Shown: positions 6,482 through 16,024, counted from the first letter of the stretch. The stretch: DNA of 64,000 nt from Brevundimonas intermedia (GCF_004614235.1 NZ_SPVH01000002.1:372001-436000), one strand, 5' to 3'. Numbers and translations: made by a program. The notes: generated by a model not told the origin, from the sequence alone.

Positions 6482-9418
6482 TCAGGAGATTGAACGCGGC
6501 GTCTCCGAATCTCCGTCGCGGCCCGCAGGAACGGCGCGCTCGAAGGCCTTGCGCGCCCGCGCCCGCAGGTCGGTCAGCTCGGTCTTCAGGGTCTCGAAGT
6601 CCGGCGCGCCCGCCGCCTCGGCCAGACGCAACTGGAAGACGGACGGCTCGGCCTCGGGATCAACCCGCCCCTCGAAAGCGGCGGCCAGCAGATGAGCCAG
6701 CCTCTGTTGCACCCGCCAGGCTTCCGCCAGGACCGGGTCGTCGTGCAGGGCCTCCAGCGTCGACAGCGTCAGGGGCTCGCCGATGGCGGCGGCCTGAAGC
6801 TGGCGGAACTGGGCCGCGAACTCGGCGTCCACCTGGCCGCCGGGCGACAGTTTCAAATCCCAGAAGCCGTGGGGGCGACGTTCGCGATCCATCAACGCCC
6901 GCATCTTCCGGACATCGGCGGCGATATCGACGCCGGGGCGCGGGCGGCGCAGGGCGGCCTCGATGGCGGCGGACACCTGGGCGCCGAACTTCGCATCGCT
7001 GGCCCAAACGACGCGGGCGCGGGTCAGGACCATAAACTCCCAGGTCTCGGCCTCACGGGCATAATAGGCATCGAAGGCCTTCAGCCGCACCGAGACCGGC
7101 CCCTTGGAGCCGGTGGGGCGCAGCCGCATGTCGACCTCGTACAGGCCGCCCTCGGCTGTATGCGCCGACAGGGCCGCGATCAGCCGCTGGGTGAAGCGGG
7201 CGTAGAAGACGTCGGCGCTCCAGCCCTTGATCGCGGACACGGCCTCCGGCGGCGCCTCGTACAGGGTCATCAGGTCCAGGTCGGACCCAGCCGTCATCTC
7301 GCGCGAGCCGGCCTTGCCCAGGGCCACCACCGCCACCGCGCCGGGCAAGGCGCCGCCCAGCCGTTCCGTCTCGGCCAGGGCCGCCGGCGACAGGGTCAGC
7401 ATGGCGGCGTCGGCCAGGGCCGCATAGGCGCGACCGGCGGCTTCAGGCCCCGCGCGTCCGGTCATGGCGTGGATGCCGATGCGGAACATCTGTTCGCGGT
7501 GCAGGCGGCGCACGGCGTTCATGGCGCCCTCGAAATCCTCGGTCTCGCCGGCTTCGCGCAGGATCTGTTCGGTCAGGCCGGTCTCGGCGGACAGGTCGGC
7601 CAGGAAACGGGCGTCCAACACCCCGTCCAAAGCCGCCGGTTGCCGCCCCAGGGTCCGGGCCAGGCGCGGCGCAAAGGCCATGACGCCCAGCACCATCTCG
7701 AACAATTTGGGCTGGTTCAGGAACAGGGCCTGGACCTGAACCCCCGCCGCCAGGCCGGAAAAGAAGGTGGCGAAACGGCGAAACGCGTCGTCCGGCGCGC
7801 CGGAGCGGGCCAGGGCCTCCAGCAGGCGCGGGGCCAGGCGGGTGAACAGTTCACGCCCCCGCGCCGTCCGCGTCGCGGGGATGCGGCCGTGGTGCCAGGA
7901 TCGGATGGTGTCGGCGACGGACGGGGCCTCGGAAAAGCCCATGCGTCGCAGGGTCTCCAGCGTCTCGGGATCGTTCTCGACACCGGTGAAGACCAGGCTG
8001 CCATAGCTGGAGTCCAGATCCTCGCCGCCCTCGAACAGCTCGCCGTAGCGGGTGTTGACCCGGATCAGCAGGGCCTCGACATGGGCGTCAAAGGCCGCCA
8101 GATCGCCGGAACCGGCCAGCGCGGAACCGGCAAGGGCGGCGACGGCGGCGCGGCGTTCGCGGTCCTCGGGCAGGCGATGGGTCTGCTCGTCGTCGAGCAT
8201 CTGCACCCGATGCTCCAGCCCGCGCAGTTCGACATAGGCGGCCGACAGTTCCTCGGCGACCGCCTGGGGGATGTGGTCGGCGTCGGCCAGCGCCTTCAGC
8301 GCCTCCAGCGTGCGTTGCTTGCGCAAGCCCGGATCGCGCCCGCCCAGGATCAGCTGCTGGGTCTGGGCGTAAAATTCGATCTCGCGGATGCCGCCGCGCC
8401 CCAGCTTCAGATTGGCTCCAGCGGCGTGCAGCCCCTCGCCCGTCTTGTGAACGTGGATCTGTTTCTTGATCGACTGGATGTCGAGCACAGCGGCGTAGTC
8501 CAGACTGCGCCGCCAGATGAAGGGGATCATGGCCTTCAGGAACCGGCCCGCCGCCCGCATGTCGCCCAGCACCGGCCGCGCCTTGATGAAGGCCGCACGC
8601 TCCCAGTTCTGGCCGACGCTCTCATAATAGGCCAGAGCCATCGGCCCGGCGACCACCGGCGGGGTCGAGGACGGGTCGGGCCGCAGCCGCAGGTCTACGC
8701 GGAAGACGTAGCCGTCGGCCGTCCGCTCGGTCAGCAGGGTGGCGATCCCCTTGCCGACGCGATTGGCGAAGTCCTGCATCTCCTCGCCCTCGCGCAGGGC
8801 CAGAACCATCAGGCGCGGCTCGAAGAAGAGGGAGATGTCGATGTCGGAGGAATAGTTCAGCTCATTGGCGCCGTGCTTGCCCATGGCCAGGCCGAAAAGG
8901 CCGGGAATCGGGCCGCGCGGATCGCCGGGCGGCGAGACCAGCCGACCGCGCGCCCTCTGTTCGGCGGCGACGGCGCGCAGGGCGGCGCGGCACGAGGCGT
9001 CGGCGAACTTCGACAGGGCGTCGGTGACCTGATCCAGATCCCAGACGCCGCCGAGATCGGCCAGGGCGGTCAGCAGATGCAGGTCGGCCTTCAGCACCCG
9101 CAGCGGGGCGCGAACCTCGTCCGGCTCGGCGTCCAGCGCATCGGTGTCGCGGATGATCCGGGCGAGGCTGGCGGCGGGATCCTGTTCCAGCAGGCGACGC
9201 AGATGGGCGGGGCGGCGACGCATCAGTCCGGCGAGATAGGGAGAGGCGCCAGAAACGGGAGCCAAAGCGGGCCAGGCGGCGTCCAGGACAGCGCGCCAGC
9301 CGTCGGCGTCGGCGGCCTCGACCAAGCTTTCCAGCAGGCGGTCGGCGGCGACGGCGCTGGCCACAGGACCGGCGGGGCGGAGGGACTGAAACAGGGGCTG
9401 GGACTTGGACTCGGCCAT
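6482..9418 (-). CDS. glnE: bifunctional glutamine synthetase adenylyltransferase/deadenylyltransferase
   Basis: 978 residues, the full length of the family. Attaches AMP to, and removes it from, glutamine synthetase in response to PII, and so adjusts ammonium assimilation. Two nucleotidyltransferase domains are visible, the first with KHGANELNYSSDIDISLFFE and GRGGIREIEF, the second with LGKAGSREMTAGSDLDLM. Each is followed by a helical domain. The Shine-Dalgarno-like GGAAG before the ATG is formed at the edge of the repeat element at 9427. It ends the long minus-strand block that contains the kinase, regulator, protease and ccm genes. Confidence 0.97.
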   Translation of the reverse strand: MAESKSQPLFQSLRPAGPVASAVAADRLLESLVEAADADGWRAVLDAAWPALAPVSGASPYLAGLMRRRPAHLRRLLEQDPAASLARIIRDTDALDAEPDEVRAPLRVLKADLHLLTALADLGGVWDLDQVTDALSKFADASCRAALRAVAAEQRARGRLVSPPGDPRGPIPGLFGLAMGKHGANELNYSSDIDISLFFEPRLMVLALREGEEMQDFANRVGKGIATLLTERTADGYVFRVDLRLRPDPSSTPPVVAGPMALAYYESVGQNWERAAFIKARPVLGDMRAAGRFLKAMIPFIWRRSLDYAAVLDIQSIKKQIHVHKTGEGLHAAGANLKLGRGGIREIEFYAQTQQLILGGRDPGLRKQRTLEALKALADADHIPQAVAEELSAAYVELRGLEHRVQMLDDEQTHRLPEDRERRAAVAALAGSALAGSGDLAAFDAHVEALLIRVNTRYGELFEGGEDLDSSYGSLVFTGVENDPETLETLRRMGFSEAPSVADTIRSWHHGRIPATRTARGRELFTRLAPRLLEALARSGAPDDAFRRFATFFSGLAAGVQVQALFLNQPKLFEMVLGVMAFAPRLARTLGRQPAALDGVLDARFLADLSAETGLTEQILREAGETEDFEGAMNAVRRLHREQMFRIGIHAMTGRAGPEAAGRAYAALADAAMLTLSPAALAETERLGGALPGAVAVVALGKAGSREMTAGSDLDLMTLYEAPPEAVSAIKGWSADVFYARFTQRLIAALSAHTAEGGLYEVDMRLRPTGSKGPVSVRLKAFDAYYAREAETWEFMVLTRARVVWASDAKFGAQVSAAIEAALRRPRPGVDIAADVRKMRALMDRERRPHGFWDLKLSPGGQVDAEFAAQFRQLQAAAIGEPLTLSTLEALHDDPVLAEAWRVQQRLAHLLAAAFEGRVDPEAEPSVFQLRLAEAAGAPDFETLKTELTDLRARARKAFERAVPAGRDGDSETPRSIS

Positions 9419-9426
9419 TCAAATCT

Positions 9427-9556
9427 TCCGCTCATCCCCGCGAAAGCGGGGACCCAGTGCTTTCGCTCGGCACAGCCGTTGGACCACGATCCAAGACACA
9501 GCCACAAGCCCGAGCGCCGAAAGAACTAGGTCCCCGCTTTCGCGGGGATGAGCGGA
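9427..9556. repeat. 130-bp inverted-repeat element between kinase gene and glnE
   Basis: Perfect 28-bp terminal inverted repeats (9427-9454 and 9529-9556), each containing the hairpin CCCCGC GAAA GCGGGG. The arms continue to pair imperfectly further inwards, so the whole element could fold into one long stem. It fills almost all of the space between the kinase stop codon (12 bases away) and the glnE start (9 bases away). The core sequence resembles intergenic palindromes often seen in Caulobacterales. No coding capacity. Confidence 0.85.
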
Positions 9557-9567
9557 AAATGATGAAA

Positions 9568-10989
9568 TCAGGTCGAGGATGAAGCCGGCGGCAACACCAA
9601 GGCCACCCGCAGCCCCGGCCCGAAGTCGCCATACGCCCCCGGGCCTTCGTCCAGCACCACTCGGCCGCCATGGGCCTCGGCCACCGCCGTCACCAGCGAT
9701 AGGCCTAGGCCCGAGCCGGGCTCGGTGCGGCTGTTGTCCAGGCGCACGAAACGCTGGACCACCCGCTCGCGGTCCTCCTCGGGCACGCCCGGACCGGTGT
9801 CGGTGACGGAGTATTCGATCTCGCCCGACGACCGCCGCCGCGCCCGCAGCTTCACCGCCCCGCCCGCCGGGGTGTATTTGATGGCGTTGTCGATCAGATT
9901 GGCCAGGGCCTGGGCCAGGAAGGGCTGGTTGCCCTCGATCATCAGGCCGAGCTCGACCTCGGACGAGAAGTCGATCTCCTTGTCCTCGGCCGCCGGTTCG
10001 TACAGTTCGGCCATGTCGGCGGCGAGGTCGGCGGCGTCCATCAGCTTGGGATCCGGCGCCCCGCCCGCCTGCAGACGCGCGATGGCCAAAACGGTGTTGA
10101 AGGTCTTCAGCAGATGATCGGCCTCGTCCAGGGCGATGCCCAGGGCCTCCACCCCGTCGATCTTGCCCGCCTCGGCGTCGATCAGCGCCACCTCCAGCTT
10201 GGCCCGCATCCGTGTCAGGGGCGAGCGCAGATCATGCGCGATGGCGTCGCCGGCGTGGCGGATGGAGGACATCGACGCCTCCAGCCGGTCCAGCATGGTG
10301 TTCAGCCCCTGGCCCAGCTCGTCCAGTTCGTCGCCAGTGTGGCGGATGGGCGCGCGGACCTTGAGATCGCCCTCCTGCACCGCCTGCACGACGCGGTTCA
10401 GACCGGCCATCGACTGTTCCACCCGCCGGCTGATGTAGAGACCACCCGCCAGGCCCAGCAGCATCACCAGCGCCATGGCGCCCCACAGGGCCTGGGTCAG
10501 GCGGGCCAGGTATTCCTCGATGTCGCCGATGTCTTGACCGACGAACAGATGCTCGCCCCCCGACAGGGTGGTGATCACCCCGATGGAGCGCCGACGCTGG
10601 ACCTTGCCCTGCGCATCCGTGTCGGTCAGGCGGAAGGTCTCCCAGTCGCTGGCGCCGGCGGGCAGGCTGAGGTCGATGTCGATCGGCGATTCGGTGATGT
10701 TGCCGGTGATCGTCTTTCCGGCCGTATCGGTCAGCAGATACAGATACGGCCCGCCCCGGATCGACCGCTCGACCAGCGCCTGGTTCAGGGCGTCGATACC
10801 GCGCGTGCGATGGATCGCCGTCAGGGCACCCAGCTCAATCTCCACGTCCGCCTTGGCCCGCCCCTGGGCCTCGGACGCCGAGGCGAAATAGACATAGGCC
10901 AGGATCGCCCCTGCCGCCGCCACGAACAGCGCCAGGAACAGCAGCGTCAGCCGAAAGGGCGTGCGGCGAAGAAGGGAGGGAAGGCGCAC
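9568..10989 (-). CDS. two-component sensor histidine kinase (FeuQ-like position)
   Basis: 473 residues. Transmembrane helix near the N-terminus, a periplasmic sensor region of about 130 residues, a second helix (GAMALVMLLGLAGGLYI), HAMP, the H-box AHDLRSPLTRM with His252, and an ATPase domain with NLIDNAIKYTP (N), DTGPGVP (G1) and GSGLGLSLV (G2). I prefer the GTG at 10989: it has GGGGGAGGA five bases upstream, supplied by the repeat element, whereas the longer frame starts inside the repeat. Cognate regulator lies directly upstream. The same gene order occurs next to cycHJKL-degP in rhizobia, where the pair is called feuPQ; orthology is inferred. Confidence 0.93.
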   Translation of the reverse strand: MRLPSLLRRTPFRLTLLFLALFVAAAGAILAYVYFASASEAQGRAKADVEIELGALTAIHRTRGIDALNQALVERSIRGGPYLYLLTDTAGKTITGNITESPIDIDLSLPAGASDWETFRLTDTDAQGKVQRRRSIGVITTLSGGEHLFVGQDIGDIEEYLARLTQALWGAMALVMLLGLAGGLYISRRVEQSMAGLNRVVQAVQEGDLKVRAPIRHTGDELDELGQGLNTMLDRLEASMSSIRHAGDAIAHDLRSPLTRMRAKLEVALIDAEAGKIDGVEALGIALDEADHLLKTFNTVLAIARLQAGGAPDPKLMDAADLAADMAELYEPAAEDKEIDFSSEVELGLMIEGNQPFLAQALANLIDNAIKYTPAGGAVKLRARRRSSGEIEYSVTDTGPGVPEEDRERVVQRFVRLDNSRTEPGSGLGLSLVTAVAEAHGGRVVLDEGPGAYGDFGPGLRVALVLPPASSST

Positions 10990-10993
10990 TAAA

Positions 10994-11121
10994 ATCCTCC
11001 CCCGTTCACGGGGGAGGGGGACCACGAAGTGGTGGAGGGGGCGGGGTCAGCGCCGGTGTCTGGGGTCGCCCCCTCCACCGCCGTGCCAGCGGTCCCCCTC
11101 CCCCGCGTTGCGGGGGAGGAT
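10994..11121. repeat. 128-bp inverted-repeat element between regulator and kinase genes
   Basis: Terminal inverted repeats of about 30 bp (10994-11023 and 11091-11121) of the form ATCCTCCCCC...GGGGGAGGGGGACC, differing only in the small loop. Inner blocks GTGGTGGAGGGGGC and GCCCCCTCCACCGC also pair, so the element can form a long hairpin. It begins five bases before the kinase GTG and ends six bases from the regulator stop codon. Its left end provides the kinase's Shine-Dalgarno sequence. Different in sequence from the element at 9427 but almost the same size. Confidence 0.85.
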
Positions 11122-11127
11122 CTCAAG

Positions 11128-11799
11128 TCAAGCCTCCAACCGATACCCCGCCCCGCGCACGGTCTGCAGCATCGCGCGGTCGAAGCCCTTGTCGATCTTG
11201 GAGCGCAAGCGACTGATGTGGACGTCGATGACGTTGGTTTGGGGGTCGAAATGATATTCCCAGACCTTCTCCAGCAGCATGGTGCGCGTCACTGACTGGC
11301 CGGCGTGGCGCATCAGGAATTCCAGCAGCTGGAACTCGCGCGGTTGAAGATCGATCTCGGCCGCGCCGCGATGGACGGTGCGCGCGATCAGGTTCATTTC
11401 CAGGTCGCCCACCTTCAGCACAGTCTGGACCCCGCCGGTCTCGCGACGGCGCGCCAGGGCCTCGACCCGCGCGATCAGTTCGGCGAAGGCGTAGGGTTTG
11501 ACTAGATAGTCGTCGGCCCCGGCCTTCAGGCCCGTGACCCGGTCCTCGACCTCGCCCAGGGCCGACAGGAACAGGACCGGCGTCTGATCGCCGCCCTTGC
11601 GCACCGTCTCGACCATGCCGACGCCGTCCAGACGCGGCATCATCCGGTCCACCACATAGACGTCGTAGCCGCCCTTCTGCGACTCCAGCAGTCCAAAGGC
11701 GCCGTCCACGGCGTGGGTCACCTCATGTCCGGCTTCGGACAGGCCCCGTACCATGGCGGTCGCCGCCTCGGCGTCATCCTCGACCACAAGAATCCGCAT
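11128..11799 (-). CDS. OmpR/PhoB-family response regulator
   Basis: 223 residues. Receiver domain with acidic pocket VVEDD (Asp8, Asp9), phosphoacceptor Asp51 in VVDRMMP and Lys101 in LVKPY. C-terminal winged-helix domain with LQPREFQLLEFLMRHAG and VDVHISRLRSKID, which binds DNA. The ATG at 11799 has GGAGGGG nine bases upstream. Partner kinase follows after the 128-bp repeat. Lies immediately downstream of the DegP-like protease, so envelope stress is a reasonable but unproven input. Confidence 0.95.
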   Translation of the reverse strand: MRILVVEDDAEAATAMVRGLSEAGHEVTHAVDGAFGLLESQKGGYDVYVVDRMMPRLDGVGMVETVRKGGDQTPVLFLSALGEVEDRVTGLKAGADDYLVKPYAFAELIARVEALARRRETGGVQTVLKVGDLEMNLIARTVHRGAAEIDLQPREFQLLEFLMRHAGQSVTRTMLLEKVWEYHFDPQTNVIDVHISRLRSKIDKGFDRAMLQTVRGAGYRLEA

Positions 11800-11884
11800 C
11801 GAAACCCCTCCCGGAATCAAAATCGCCGCCGATGGTAGCGCATCGGCGGCGATAGGGTGAGTTAAGGCTTGGTCAGAATGCCGA

Positions 11885-13426
11885 TCATTCGCCGGTAGCG
11901 AAACGCAGGGGCACTGGGCTGGTGCCCTGGGGCGTGCGGACGAACAGCAGAATGCTGGGTCGGCCCGCCTGTTTCGCCGCCGCCACCGCCGCGCGCAGAT
12001 CAGCGGCGGAGGTGATGTTGCGGTCATTCGCGCGGGTGATGACGAAGCCCGGCTGGAAGCCGAGACGCGCCGCAGCCGACTCCTGCTCCACATTGGTGAT
12101 GACCACGCCGGTCACACTGTCGGGAATGCTGAACCGCGAGCGGGCGGCAGGCGTGATGGCGGTGACGCCGAGGCCTTCGATGGTTTCGCCCTGGCCGGGC
12201 TGAGCCTGACCCGGAACCTCAGAACCGCCGCCCTCTTCACCCGCGTTCAGTTCCTCTTCCGACGGACGCGTACCCGAACGGACGTTGAGGGTCTGACGGC
12301 GGCCGTCGCGGATCACTTCCAGGCGGATGGTGTCGCCCGGCTTGGCCGACCCGACCCGACGCGTGGCTTCTTGGCTGTTGGCCACGGCCTCGCCGTTGAC
12401 GCCGACCAGCAGGTCACCGATCTGAACGCCCGCACGTGCAGCAGGACCGCCGTCGGTCACGCTCTCGATCAGGGCGCCCTTGAACTCCTTGGGCTGACCC
12501 AGGGCTTCCCAACCGTCGGGGCTGAGGGTCCGCAGGCCCAGGCCGACATAGCCGCGCTCAATCGACTGACCGCGCATCAGACGTTCGGTGATCGTCTTGG
12601 CCGTATCCGCCGGAATGGCGAAGCCGATGCCGACCGATCCGCCGGTGGGCGAATAGATGGCCGAGTTCACGCCGATGACGCGGCCGTGGATGTCGAAGGT
12701 CGGGCCGCCCGAGTTGCCCCGGTTGATGGCGGCGTCGATCTGGATGTAGTCGTTGTAGCCCGACGGATCGATGTCGCGCGCCTTGGCCGAGACGATGCCG
12801 GCCGTGGCGGTGCCGCCCAGGCCGAAGGGGTTGCCGATGGCGATGACCCAGTCGCCGACGCGGGGCTCTGCCGTCTCTTCGAAGCTGACATACTTGAAGT
12901 CATTGCCCTCGACCTTGATCACGGCGAGGTCGGTGCCGGGATCGCGGCCGATCAGGCGGGCCGGCAGTTCGCGGCCGTCCGACATCTTGACCTTGATCTC
13001 GGTAGCGTCGGCGACGACGTGGTTGTTGGTGACGATGAAGCCGTCCTGGGAAATGAAGAAGCCCGAACCGGCGCCCTGGGTCGTCTGCGGCTCGTCACCG
13101 CCCGGACCGCCACGGCCCTGCGGCGGCACGAACTGGAACGGCAGGCCGGGGATGGTGAAGGCGCCGCCCTGGGGCTGGTCGACCTTGACCGTCACGTCGA
13201 TCTGCACGACGGCGGGCGAGACCTGATCGAAGATGGTCGCGAAACTGCTGGGCGCGCCCGGCGGGGGCGTGAAGCTGTCGCCGTTGGCCGGAACCGGGGT
13301 GATCCGGTTGACCGCCTGCGGCTCCGCATGCGCGCCGGGCCAGTTGATGACGCCGCCGGCGGTCGCCGCCGCCGCCAGGGTCAGGCCGGCCGCGGCCCCG
13401 AGAATGAACTCCTTGCGCTTCAGCAT
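11885..13426 (-). CDS. DegP/DegQ-like periplasmic serine endoprotease
   Basis: 513 residues with an N-terminal signal/anchor (residues 6-26), a trypsin-like domain with catalytic His136 (TNNHVV), Asp166 (TDLAV) and Ser239 (GNSGGP), then two PDZ domains separated by an acidic, Gly/Gln-rich linker. Degrades or refolds damaged periplasmic proteins. The ATG at 13426 was chosen because the signal peptide starts there and AAGGA lies just upstream. Located directly after the cytochrome c maturation operon, as in several alphaproteobacteria where it is named degP. Symbol withheld because paralogues are usual. Confidence 0.93.
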   Translation of the reverse strand: MLKRKEFILGAAAGLTLAAAATAGGVINWPGAHAEPQAVNRITPVPANGDSFTPPPGAPSSFATIFDQVSPAVVQIDVTVKVDQPQGGAFTIPGLPFQFVPPQGRGGPGGDEPQTTQGAGSGFFISQDGFIVTNNHVVADATEIKVKMSDGRELPARLIGRDPGTDLAVIKVEGNDFKYVSFEETAEPRVGDWVIAIGNPFGLGGTATAGIVSAKARDIDPSGYNDYIQIDAAINRGNSGGPTFDIHGRVIGVNSAIYSPTGGSVGIGFAIPADTAKTITERLMRGQSIERGYVGLGLRTLSPDGWEALGQPKEFKGALIESVTDGGPAARAGVQIGDLLVGVNGEAVANSQEATRRVGSAKPGDTIRLEVIRDGRRQTLNVRSGTRPSEEELNAGEEGGGSEVPGQAQPGQGETIEGLGVTAITPAARSRFSIPDSVTGVVITNVEQESAAARLGFQPGFVITRANDRNITSAADLRAAVAAAKQAGRPSILLFVRTPQGTSPVPLRFATGE

Positions 13427-13532
13427 CGTGTCCTTGCGATCCTCTGTCCAGCGCCATGCGGGCGCCGATTTCGCGATTGATATAGGCCGGACGGCGTTTA
13501 CGCCAATCCCAGCCGCCGATCGTTGATCTCGA

Positions 13533-14039
13533 CTAGCGCCCGTCGTGAGGCGAGGTTGCGTCCAGATCGCGGCGAAGCTTCTCATTTCGCAGAACTTCGT
13601 CCAGCCGATTTTCCTCTTCGGGCGTCAGAAGCGCGGCCTCCACCGGCCGGCGGCGTGCGCGCAGCATCAGCACGGTGATCGCCAGCAGCACCAGGGCGAA
13701 CGGCCCGAACCACAGCAGCCAGGTCCCCGCCCGCACCGGCGGGGTGAACAGCACATAGTCGCCGAAGCGCCGCACCAGGTCGTCGCGCACGGCCTGGTCC
13801 GAGGCGCCGGCCGCGATTTCCTCGCGAATAAGCCGGCGCATGTCGCCCGCCACACCCGCCGGGCTGTCGGCGATGGCCTCGTGCTGACAGACGACGCAGC
13901 GGACGTCCTTGAACAGGGCCTGGGCGCGGGCCTCCTGGGTCGCATCGGGCAAGGGCCTGTCGGGCGCGGCCGGCGGCTCGGCCGCCGTCAGCATCAGCGC
14001 CAAGACCGGCGCGGCCATCAGAATTGCCAGACGCCTCAT
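13533..14039 (-). CDS. ccmH: cytochrome c maturation protein CcmH/CycL
   Basis: 168 residues: signal peptide, a periplasmic domain with the redox motif RCVVCQ (Cys48, Cys51), then a transmembrane helix (FGPFALVLLAITVLML) and a short cytoplasmic tail rich in charged residues. CcmH keeps the CXXCH thiols of apocytochrome c reduced and presents them to CcmF for heme ligation. Its ATG overlaps the ccmF stop (ATGA at 14036-14039), so translation is coupled. It is the last gene of the ccmI-E-F-H unit. Confidence 0.95.
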   Translation of the reverse strand: MRRLAILMAAPVLALMLTAAEPPAAPDRPLPDATQEARAQALFKDVRCVVCQHEAIADSPAGVAGDMRRLIREEIAAGASDQAVRDDLVRRFGDYVLFTPPVRAGTWLLWFGPFALVLLAITVLMLRARRRPVEAALLTPEEENRLDEVLRNEKLRRDLDATSPHDGR

Positions 14040-16024
14040 GCCGTCTTGCGCCGTCGCGGACCGACGCCGACCCGCAGCCGCCGATCCATCAGGGACAGGA
14101 CACCGCCCAGGGCCATGATCATCGGCCCCAGGAAGATCAGTCGCGCCCACGGGTTCCAGTACAGACGCACGACCCAGGCCGGCTGCTGCGGACTGCCCGC
14201 TCGCTCGCCGATCACGACATAGACGTCGTCGAGACCTCGGAAATCCAACCCGACCTCGGTCGTGGTCTGACCGCCGGCGGGGAAGAAGCGGCGCTCGGCC
14301 GTGACTGTGCTGGCCCGGCCGCGATCATCGCTCGGTCGCACCGTCAGCCGGCCCTGTTCGGCCAGATAGTTCGGCCCCTCAACCACGCGGACCTCGTCCA
14401 GGGTGACGGTCCAGGGTCCGGCGGAGACGCTCTGGCCCAGCGACAGGGCGCGCGCCGTCTCGGCCTTGAAGCCGGTCTCGACCACCGCCCCCAGGATGAA
14501 GACGCCCAGGCCCAGGTGCGCCAGCGTCATGCCCCAGGCGCCCAGCGGCAGCCCCTTGAGCCGACGCAGGGTCTCGGCCGCCGACGCCCGGAACAGCCGC
14601 GCGCGTTCGGCCACCTCGGCCAGCGATCCCAGAATCAGCCAGGCGCCCAGGCCGATCCCGGCGGCGGCCAGCGCCTTCTTCGGTTCCCACAGGGCATAGG
14701 CCGCAAGAGCCGAGACGATGGCCAGACCTGCCGCGACGGCCAGACGCTGCATCGCGCCGGGCAGGTCGCCGCGCTTCCAGGCCAGCAGCGGCCCGGCCGG
14801 CAAGATGATGAAGGCGACCATCATCAGCGGCGTGAAGGTGGCGGCGAAATAGGGCGGTCCGACCGAGATGGTCGCGCCGGACGCGGCCTCCAGGATCAGC
14901 GGATAGAGGGTGCCCAGCAGCACGGTGGCCGCCGCCGCCGTCAGGAACAGGTTGTTCAGCACCAGAGCCCCCTCGCGGCTGACCGGGGCGAACATTCCGC
15001 CGCCTTTCAGCTGGGGCGCGCGCCAGGCGAACAGGACGAAGGCGGCGCCGGCAGCGATCCCCAGGATCGCCAGCAGCATCAGGCCGCGCTGGGGATCGAC
15101 GGCGAAGGCATGCACGCTGGTCAGCACGCCCGACCGCACCAAAAAGGCGCCCAGCATGGAGAAGGTGAAGGCCAGCAAGGCCAGGAAGACCGTCCAGCCC
15201 GCCAGCGCGCCGCGCCGTTCGGTCACGACCGCGCTGTGCAACAGGGCCGCGCCCGCCAGCCACGGCATGAATGACGCATTCTCGACGGGATCCCAGAACC
15301 ACCAGCCGCCCCAGCCCAGCTCATAATAGGCCCAGAATGACCCCAGGGTGATGCCGACGGTCAGGAAGGCCCAACTGGCGAGCGCCCAGGGCCTGACCCA
15401 GCGTCCCCAGGCGGGCCAGAAGGCGGTCTGCGCCCGACCCTCGATCAAGGCCGCGACGGCCAGGGAGAAACAGACGGAAAAGCCGACATAGCCGGCGTAG
15501 AGCAGCGGCGGATGCACAGCCAGGGCCGGGTCCTGCAACAGCGGGTTCAGCGACGCCCCCTGGAAAGGCGCGGGGTCCAGGCGGGTGAAGGGGCTGGAGG
15601 TGAAGACGGCGAAGGCTAGGAACAGCGAGCCCAGCGCGCCTTGGGTAGCCACGGCCGAGGCCTTCAGCCCGAACGGCAGGCCGCGGGCTCGGGCCAAGGC
15701 TCCGCCGAAAACGGTCAGGACCAGGCACCAGAGCAGCAGCGAACCCTCGTGGCTGCCCCAGGCGCCGGCGACCTTGTACAGCATCGGCTTGTCGGTGTGG
15801 CTGTTGGCCGCGACGTTGGAGACCGAAAAATCGGACACGACGAAGGCGTAGATCAGCGCCGCGAAACTGAGGGCGATCGCGCCCGCCGCCGCCAGAGCCG
15901 CGCCTTGCGCCGCCCCGGCCAGCACCGGACTGCGTCGCGCGCGCCCGGCCGCCGACAGGCCCGTCTGCAGGATCGACAGCGCCAGAGCCAGCGCCAAGGC
16001 GAAGGCCCCAAGTTCGGCGATCAT
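14036..16024 (-). CDS. ccmF: heme lyase subunit CcmF/CycK
   Basis: 662 residues, a polytopic membrane protein with about 15 helices. The tryptophan-rich WWD domain GWGGWWFWDPVENASFMPWL is intact, and conserved His positions lie in neighbouring loops. CcmF takes heme from holo-CcmE and attaches it covalently to apocytochrome c together with CcmH and CcmI. The ATG at 16024 sits in an ATGA overlap with the ccmE stop. The upstream open frame to 16474 is the shadow of ccmE and is ignored. Confidence 0.97.
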   Translation of the reverse strand: MIAELGAFALALALALSILQTGLSAAGRARRSPVLAGAAQGAALAAAGAIALSFAALIYAFVVSDFSVSNVAANSHTDKPMLYKVAGAWGSHEGSLLLWCLVLTVFGGALARARGLPFGLKASAVATQGALGSLFLAFAVFTSSPFTRLDPAPFQGASLNPLLQDPALAVHPPLLYAGYVGFSVCFSLAVAALIEGRAQTAFWPAWGRWVRPWALASWAFLTVGITLGSFWAYYELGWGGWWFWDPVENASFMPWLAGAALLHSAVVTERRGALAGWTVFLALLAFTFSMLGAFLVRSGVLTSVHAFAVDPQRGLMLLAILGIAAGAAFVLFAWRAPQLKGGGMFAPVSREGALVLNNLFLTAAAATVLLGTLYPLILEAASGATISVGPPYFAATFTPLMMVAFIILPAGPLLAWKRGDLPGAMQRLAVAAGLAIVSALAAYALWEPKKALAAAGIGLGAWLILGSLAEVAERARLFRASAAETLRRLKGLPLGAWGMTLAHLGLGVFILGAVVETGFKAETARALSLGQSVSAGPWTVTLDEVRVVEGPNYLAEQGRLTVRPSDDRGRASTVTAERRFFPAGGQTTTEVGLDFRGLDDVYVVIGERAGSPQQPAWVVRLYWNPWARLIFLGPMIMALGGVLSLMDRRLRVGVGPRRRKTA

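Noticed and set aside
6692..9529. 945-residue plus-strand frame antisense to glnE
   Set aside because: Exact antisense of a certain gene; Gly/Gln/His/Arg-rich low-complexity translation, no family pattern.
9427..11121. CRISPR array or IS element around the kinase
   Set aside because: The repeats are two unrelated inverted pairs with no spacers and no transposase; they are palindromic intergenic elements.
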